From Allobutyricicoccus pentlandensis (GTDB lineage Bacteria > Bacillota > Clostridia > Oscillospirales > QAMX01): a DNA stretch of 16,550 nt. The stretch is from positions 1 to 16,550 of the forward strand of contig CAJFPH010000081.1 of the NCBI GenBank assembly GCA_904398645.1. Direction: 5' to 3'. Positions 12,874 through 16,550 of the stretch are shown here, piece after piece (the stretch's first letter is position 1; every line of letters begins with the position of its first letter). The position numbers and the translations under genes were made by a program. Under the pieces are notes generated by a model. It saw only the letters and a list, made by a program, of their open reading frames with translations. It was not told the DNA's origin and ran no database searches.

Positions 12874-14003
12874 CTCGATCCTCCTCTGTCCTTTCTATTT
12901 TTCTCCATGCGCTCCACGCGGCGGATACCCGCTGCAATGCCCATGGCAACATACATCGTTACGATACTTGTGCCGCCATAGCTGAAAAACGGCAAGGTCA
13001 GGCCCACAACCGGCAGCACGCCAAGATTCATACCTATGTTTAAAACGGTCTGGAAAATCAGCATTCCCGCAATTCCCGACGCAATCAATGCCGACGTGCT
13101 GTCCGGCGCCCGCATGGCGGTTGCAATACAGCGTGCAATAATCAGCGCCAGTAAAAGGATCACCGCCGCACAACCCGCGAATCCCAACTCTTCTCCCGCC
13201 ACGGCGATAATGGAGTCGGTATGCTTAGTTGGAATCAGGCTGTACTGCGTCTGTGTTCCCTGTAGGAAACCGCGCCCCGTCAGGCCGCCGGATGCAATTG
13301 CATTGGAAGTCTGCATTGCCTGATATGCGGTGTTTGGATACTTTTCCGGTTCAAAAATTGCCAGAATCCGCTCTCTCTGATACGTGTTAAATACAAACGT
13401 CCAAATGAGCGGCATAGATGCAACCAGCGCAATACCGCCCGCCAAAAACCATGAACATCGAACGCCCGAAACAAACGCCATAAAAAGTGCAACAAAAAGG
13501 AATGCCAGCGTCATGCCGTCATCGCGGGAAAAACACATGACAAACAGACAAACAACACCTGCATGCGCAAGCAGCATCAAAACATCGCGGAACCGAAGTC
13601 CTTTCTCCCGGCAGTGCGTGAGATGCCCGGAAAAAGAAACAATAAAAATAATTTTCCCAATTTCCGCCGGCTGTATGCCAAAACTGCCGAAGCGAATCCA
13701 GCTCCGATTTCCCTCTCCTACGCCCCAAAAATACAGGCTGCCTAAAAGCAGAAGATTCAAAGCAAATAAGGGAATATAAAAGCGTGAGATCCAGCGTATA
13801 TCGAATGCGGCCGCAATCAGGTAACCGGCGGCGCCGAGACAGATCGCGGTAAACTGCGTATCTACATACTGTGCGGTATTATAACTGTAGGTCGCACTGT
13901 AAATCAGCGCAAGGCCATAAAAGCTTGCGAGCAGACAAAAGAACAGCAGGAGCTTGTCCACTTGCGCCATATATTCCCGAATTGCAGAAAGTACCTTTTT
14001 CAC
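12870..14003 (-). CDS. rodA: SEDS-family peptidoglycan glycosyltransferase RodA
   Basis: RodA polymerises lipid II into glycan strands during wall elongation, working with a class B PBP. The 377-residue product has about ten membrane helices and the SEDS motifs: GNRSWIRFGSFGIQPAEIGK (98-117), GGLTGRGFLQGTQTQ (239-253), PTKHTDSIIAVAGEELG (258-274) with Asp263 as the catalytic aspartate, and FFSYGGTS (339-346). Length and motif wording favour RodA over FtsW, though the split is not absolute. The start is uncertain: GTG 14003 has an AGAGGA only 2-3 nt upstream, an in-frame stop lies just before it, and the next Met is residue 12 (13970). It has its own promoter and leads the operon with the 2-hydroxyacid dehydrogenase. 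No mreBCD or PBP gene is in view. Confidence 0.92.
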   Translation of the reverse strand: MKKVLSAIREYMAQVDKLLLFFCLLASFYGLALIYSATYSYNTAQYVDTQFTAICLGAAGYLIAAAFDIRWISRFYIPLFALNLLLLGSLYFWGVGEGNRSWIRFGSFGIQPAEIGKIIFIVSFSGHLTHCREKGLRFRDVLMLLAHAGVVCLFVMCFSRDDGMTLAFLFVALFMAFVSGVRCSWFLAGGIALVASMPLIWTFVFNTYQRERILAIFEPEKYPNTAYQAMQTSNAIASGGLTGRGFLQGTQTQYSLIPTKHTDSIIAVAGEELGFAGCAAVILLLALIIARCIATAMRAPDSTSALIASGIAGMLIFQTVLNIGMNLGVLPVVGLTLPFFSYGGTSIVTMYVAMGIAAGIRRVERMEKNRKDRGGSR

Positions 14004-14034
14004 AGTCCTCTACACGCTTTCCAAGCCCGGTCTT

Positions 14035-14063
14035 ATTATAACAAAAACCGTCTCTTTGGTAAA
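14035..14063 (-). promoter_or_regulatory. extended -10 promoter for rodA
   Basis: TTTACC (14058-14063), 17-bp spacer, TATAAT (14035-14040) preceded by TGT, an extended -10. Predicted start near 14028 gives a leader of only about 25 nt before the GTG. Confidence 0.68.
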
Positions 14064-14124
14064 TAGTTTTTGATGGTTCTGCATAATTTGCAGCCGAAAT
14101 CTCTGATGCCGTCAGAACTTCGTC

Positions 14125-14153
14125 TTGCACGGAATCCTGTTCTATGGTACAAT
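14125..14153 (+). promoter_or_regulatory. sigma-A promoter for metA
   Basis: TTGCAC (14125-14130), 17-bp spacer, TACAAT (14148-14153). Predicted start is near 14160, leaving about 36 nt to the ATG, too short for a SAM riboswitch. Confidence 0.7.
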
Positions 14154-14195
14154 ATTTTTTAAGTGAATCCTGTAAAATACGAGGAGATAGACCTT

Positions 14196-15110
14196 ATGCC
14201 GATTAAAATTCCGGACGCTCTTCCCGCGCATGCAGTTCTGGAAAGTGAAAATATTTTTGTCATGACCGAAAAACGCGCCATGACGCAGGACATCCGTCCG
14301 CTTCGTATCGTAATATTGAATCTGATGCCCACCAAGGTTGCAACGGAAACGCAGCTTTTGCGGCGGCTTTCCAACACGCCGCTGCAAATTGAGATTGACC
14401 TGCTTCATACAACGAGCCACGTATCAAAAAACACTTCTGAAGAACATTTGAGCTCTTTTTATAAATCCTTTGATCAAATACGCGGCAGGCGCTATGACGG
14501 CATGATTATCACCGGCGCGCCGGTCGAAAATTTGAGCTTTGAAGAAGTCGACTACTGGCCTGAGCTCTGCGACATTTTTGATTGGGCCCATAAAAACGTC
14601 TTTTCCGTCCTAAACATCTGCTGGGCCGCCCAGGCTGCGCTTTATTATCGTTACGGCATTCCGAAATACCCGCTCGATAAAAAAATGTTCGGCGTCTTTC
14701 GACACCGCGTACTCGACTATAAAGAACCGCTGCTGCGCGGTTTTAATGACAATTTCTCCGCGCCGCACTCCCGGCATACCGAAGTCCGCGCGTCCGACAT
14801 TGAAAAGCATCCGGAACTGCGCATCATTTCCGATTCCGCAGTAGCAGGCGTTTATATTGTCATGCGAAACGACGGCAGAGAGTTTTACGTCACCGGCCAT
14901 TCGGAATACGACGCGGACACGCTCGCACGGGAGTATTTTCGCGACAAGGAAAAGGGGTTGGATATTGACATCCCTGTAAATTATTTCCCAAATGACATAC
15001 CTACTATGCATCCGCCGGTTACCTGGCGTTCCAATTCCACCCTGCTTTTTACAAACTGGCTGAATTACTATGTCTATCAGACGACGCCGTTTGACTTGGA
15101 AAGACTTTAA
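14196..15110 (+). CDS. metA: homoserine O-acetyltransferase (MetA family)
   Basis: MetA activates homoserine by O-acylation, the first step specific to methionine synthesis, in the cytoplasm. The 304-residue product is full length. Numbering falls exactly on the family reference: catalytic Cys142 (NICWAAQ), His235 and Glu237 (GHSEYD). Residue 111 is Glu (TGAPVE), the state known to give acetyl-CoA rather than succinyl-CoA use, so this is inferred to be an acetyltransferase despite the historical succinyltransferase name. ATG 14196 follows GAGGAG and gives the standard MPIKIPDALPA start; the in-frame GTG at 14163 is rejected. It is divergent from rodA and convergent with the phosphoesterase gene. 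Confidence 0.96.
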   Translation: MPIKIPDALPAHAVLESENIFVMTEKRAMTQDIRPLRIVILNLMPTKVATETQLLRRLSNTPLQIEIDLLHTTSHVSKNTSEEHLSSFYKSFDQIRGRRYDGMIITGAPVENLSFEEVDYWPELCDIFDWAHKNVFSVLNICWAAQAALYYRYGIPKYPLDKKMFGVFRHRVLDYKEPLLRGFNDNFSAPHSRHTEVRASDIEKHPELRIISDSAVAGVYIVMRNDGREFYVTGHSEYDADTLAREYFRDKEKGLDIDIPVNYFPNDIPTMHPPVTWRSNSTLLFTNWLNYYVYQTTPFDLERL

Positions 15111-15132
15111 GTTTTCTTCTTCAATTGCCGCG

Positions 15133-15171
15133 AAAAAAGCCTCCTGCCCAAAACTATTGGGCAGGAGGCTT
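15133..15171 (-). terminator. terminator for the phosphoesterase gene (also between it and metA)
   Basis: A perfect 14-bp stem (15137-15150 with 15158-15171) with a 7-nt loop. On the minus strand it ends in six Ts, a strong terminator for the phosphoesterase gene; on the plus strand only TT follows, so metA termination there would be weaker. Confidence 0.85.
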
Positions 15172-15229
15172 ATCATTCACCAAAAGACTTGATTCTCGCC
15201 GTCTTACAGGCACTTTTATTCAGCGCAGT

Positions 15230-16081
15230 TTACAGCGCAATTTTATAACTTGGTTGATCCTCAAAACCGCGAATGTCAATTTCCTTTTCGCCAATTTCCA
15301 TGACGGCACAGGAACAATGGTCCGGGTAATATTTATTCAGCACGGTTGCGTGCAGCGTAATATATGGGACGCCGTTCATAACGCTTTTTGCGCCGTTATG
15401 ATCGTGACCCTGAAGCACAAGCTTCACGTTTCCGGCAGCTTCAATTACCTCGCGTACTTCTGCGGCATTTGCCAGACGGCAGATCTCCGCAAGCGGTCCC
15501 TCATGAATATCCAAATTCGCATGCGTAAAAATAATCGTGGGCAGGCCCGCAGCCAACTCTTCTTTCAGCCACGCAAGCTGTTCGGGGTTTACATACGCTT
15601 CTCGGCAATTATAGGCCGTTTTCTCATAGCTGTTGCCATCTTTATCGTAATTGGTATCCAAAACGACAAATTTCCAGCCCTCACGTTCAAAACTATAGTA
15701 CCAGGAATCCCGCGGCGTGACTTCAATCTGCGGCGCAGCGCGATGACGTCCCATGGGGCGGTTCATCCGTTTTGCAGGATCGCGCATAAAATCCAAAAAC
15801 TCCGCCTTTGTATAATCCACTACGTCGTTATTCCCTAAAACGTGCAAAAACGGCGCACGCGTCATCATGCGCGGAAAGACCATTCGTAAAAGCGCCTCTT
15901 CCGACTTTGCCGGATCACCCACACTCTGATAAACATCGCCGAGATTTACGACAAAGTCTACGTGATCGCGCAGAAAATAGGCGCAGGAATCCTGAAACTT
16001 GACAAATGAATGTGCATAATACTTGTTATCTTCCGCCGGTTTTAACGCAGCGTGACAATCGGTGATGAGACCAATCTTCAT
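15230..16081 (-). CDS. calcineurin-like metallophosphoesterase
   Basis: A 283-residue binuclear-metal phosphoesterase without signal peptide or membrane segment. All signature motifs are present: D-x-H (Asp8, His10 in ITDCHA), GD (48-49 in NLGDVY), GNND (83-86), the lone His187 (FTHANLD) and GHDH (225-228). These coordinate two metals and position the phosphate. Substrate cannot be read from sequence. ATG 16081 is chosen for its AAAGGA SD 8 nt upstream and because the protein then begins directly with the first metal motif; the in-frame TTG at 16108 is rejected. It is a single-gene unit between two terminators. Confidence 0.9.
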   Translation of the reverse strand: MKIGLITDCHAALKPAEDNKYYAHSFVKFQDSCAYFLRDHVDFVVNLGDVYQSVGDPAKSEEALLRMVFPRMMTRAPFLHVLGNNDVVDYTKAEFLDFMRDPAKRMNRPMGRHRAAPQIEVTPRDSWYYSFEREGWKFVVLDTNYDKDGNSYEKTAYNCREAYVNPEQLAWLKEELAAGLPTIIFTHANLDIHEGPLAEICRLANAAEVREVIEAAGNVKLVLQGHDHNGAKSVMNGVPYITLHATVLNKYYPDHCSCAVMEIGEKEIDIRGFEDQPSYKIAL

Positions 16082-16135
16082 GATATCATTCCTTTCCCAG
16101 GCGGGCAATGTTTCAGCCCGTGAAGCATTTGTCTC

Positions 16136-16164
16136 ATTTTAGCACAAATTTGCCCCCCTGTAAA
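16136..16164 (-). promoter_or_regulatory. extended -10 promoter for the phosphoesterase gene
   Basis: TTTACA (16159-16164), 17-bp spacer, TAAAAT (16136-16141) preceded by TGC, on the minus strand. Predicted start is near 16129. A short hairpin with 5-bp arms (16102-16106 with 16116-16120) lies in the leader upstream of the SD. Confidence 0.68.
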
Positions 16165-16167
16165 GAG

Positions 16168-16195
16168 AAAACCCCGCAGGAAATCTCCTGCGGGG
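16168..16195 (-). terminator. terminator of the HtrA-type protease gene
   Basis: A perfect 10-bp GC-rich stem (16186-16195 with 16172-16181), 4-nt loop and TTTT on the minus strand, just downstream of the stop codon at 16209. Confidence 0.85.
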
Positions 16196-16208
16196 CAAAA
16201 AACGTGCA

Positions 16209-16550
16209 TTAATAATTTTCATCCTGTTCAACAAGCGTCGTCTGCACGGTTACCATTTCGCTGTTTCTGTAAACGACAACTTCAACAGTATCTCCTACTT
16301 CGAGAGAATAGATCGCCGCCAGAATTTCATCAGAGCTCGTTACTTCAACGCCATTAATGCTGACAATACAGTCGCCAATCTGGAGGCCAGACCCGTTTTC
16401 AGCTTCGCTGCTGATAAAACCCGTTACATATACGCCAAGGCGTGGAAGCTGGTTAAGCATGGCCGTATACGCATCGTGAACTTCCATTGCATTAATGCCA
16501 AGAGCCGGGCGCCCAGTCACATAGCCATAATCCACCAAATCCTGCACTAC
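16209..16550 (-). CDS. HtrA/DegP-type serine protease, C-terminal PDZ part (cut by window edge)
   Basis: The last 113 residues of a protein whose 5' part lies beyond position 16550. The reading begins VVQDLVDYGYVTGRPALGI, the linker that in HtrA-family S1C proteases joins the trypsin-like domain to the PDZ domain. Next comes a PDZ domain with the carboxylate-binding-type loop LGVYVTGF and the GLQIGDCIVSINGVEV core, and a short acidic tail. In Gram-positive HtrA proteins the protease and PDZ domains face outward behind one N-terminal membrane anchor and handle misfolded exported proteins. The catalytic triad is outside the window, so activity cannot be confirmed. Confidence 0.88.
   Translation of the reverse strand, partial: VVQDLVDYGYVTGRPALGINAMEVHDAYTAMLNQLPRLGVYVTGFISSEAENGSGLQIGDCIVSINGVEVTSSDEILAAIYSLEVGDTVEVVVYRNSEMVTVQTTLVEQDENY

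Noticed and set aside
14154..14195. SAM riboswitch upstream of metA
   Set aside because: Only about 36 nt lie between the predicted start of transcription and the ATG, too short for any SAM aptamer of class I.
15125..15838. 237-codon plus-strand frame opposite the phosphoesterase gene
   Set aside because: Entirely antisense to a gene with all metallophosphoesterase motifs; starts inside a terminator stem and has no SD.
1..16550. Mobile elements, CRISPR, tRNA/rRNA or phage genes
   Set aside because: No repeat-spacer pattern, transposase or integrase motifs, terminal repeats or tRNA-like cloverleaf with a CCA end were seen on reading both strands; a tRNAscan and repeat search would settle it.

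Overview
The window looks like chromosomal DNA of a Gram-positive, Clostridia-class Firmicute (gut Oscillospirales/Ruminococcaceae-like is my best guess). The reasons are AGGAGG-type Shine-Dalgarno (SD) sites, sigma-A TTGACA/TATAAT promoters, a SpoIID-type lytic transglycosylase, a MetA with the acetyl-CoA-type residue, a DUF3793 protein, a DUF3737 protein and short DtxR-family regulators. Base composition is balanced, genes are densely packed on both strands, and I see no insertion sequence, phage gene, CRISPR, tRNA or rRNA. Both ends cut genes: dapB at the left and an HtrA-type protease at the right.

Layout. (1) 1-1166 (-): the lysine/diaminopimelate genes dapA and dapB (partial). They are expressed from a promoter placed back-to-back with that of (2), 1417-4226 (+): a secreted SpoIID/LytB-domain protein followed by queA (queuosine tRNA modification). 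(3) 4291-6952: a metal-responsive block. A membrane-anchored HMA (heavy-metal-associated) protein (-) is divergent from a DtxR-family regulator (+). A converging operon (-) encodes a second DtxR-family regulator, a DUF3793 protein and a flavodoxin. Three copies of one palindrome, GTTAG-N6-CTAAC, sit at the start of transcription of the HMA gene and the second operon. This suggests a small auto-regulated metal regulon, most likely for iron because flavodoxin is the classic low-iron stand-in for ferredoxin. (4) 7101-7955 (+): a DUF3737 predicted beta-helix protein, convergent with (5) 8026-11780 (-): a GH52-like glycosidase followed by a KdpD-like sensor kinase that lacks the usual N-terminal KdpD domain. 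(6) 11911-14003 (-): RodA (SEDS peptidoglycan polymerase) overlapping a D-2-hydroxyacid dehydrogenase by 4 bp. (7) 14196-15110 (+): metA, homoserine O-acetyltransferase. (8) 15230-16081 (-): a calcineurin-like phosphoesterase. (9) 16209-16550 (-): the PDZ end of an HtrA/DegP-type protease.

Most genes are ordinary housekeeping. The parts most worth a second look are the metal-regulated block (two regulator paralogues differing at a metal-ligand position, a shared operator with unusual spacing, and a Cys-rich DUF3793 protein next to flavodoxin) and the terminator-like hairpin lying between the SD and start codon of queA. Coordinates of promoters, operators and hairpins were read by hand. Family assignments rest on recognised motifs, not on database searches.
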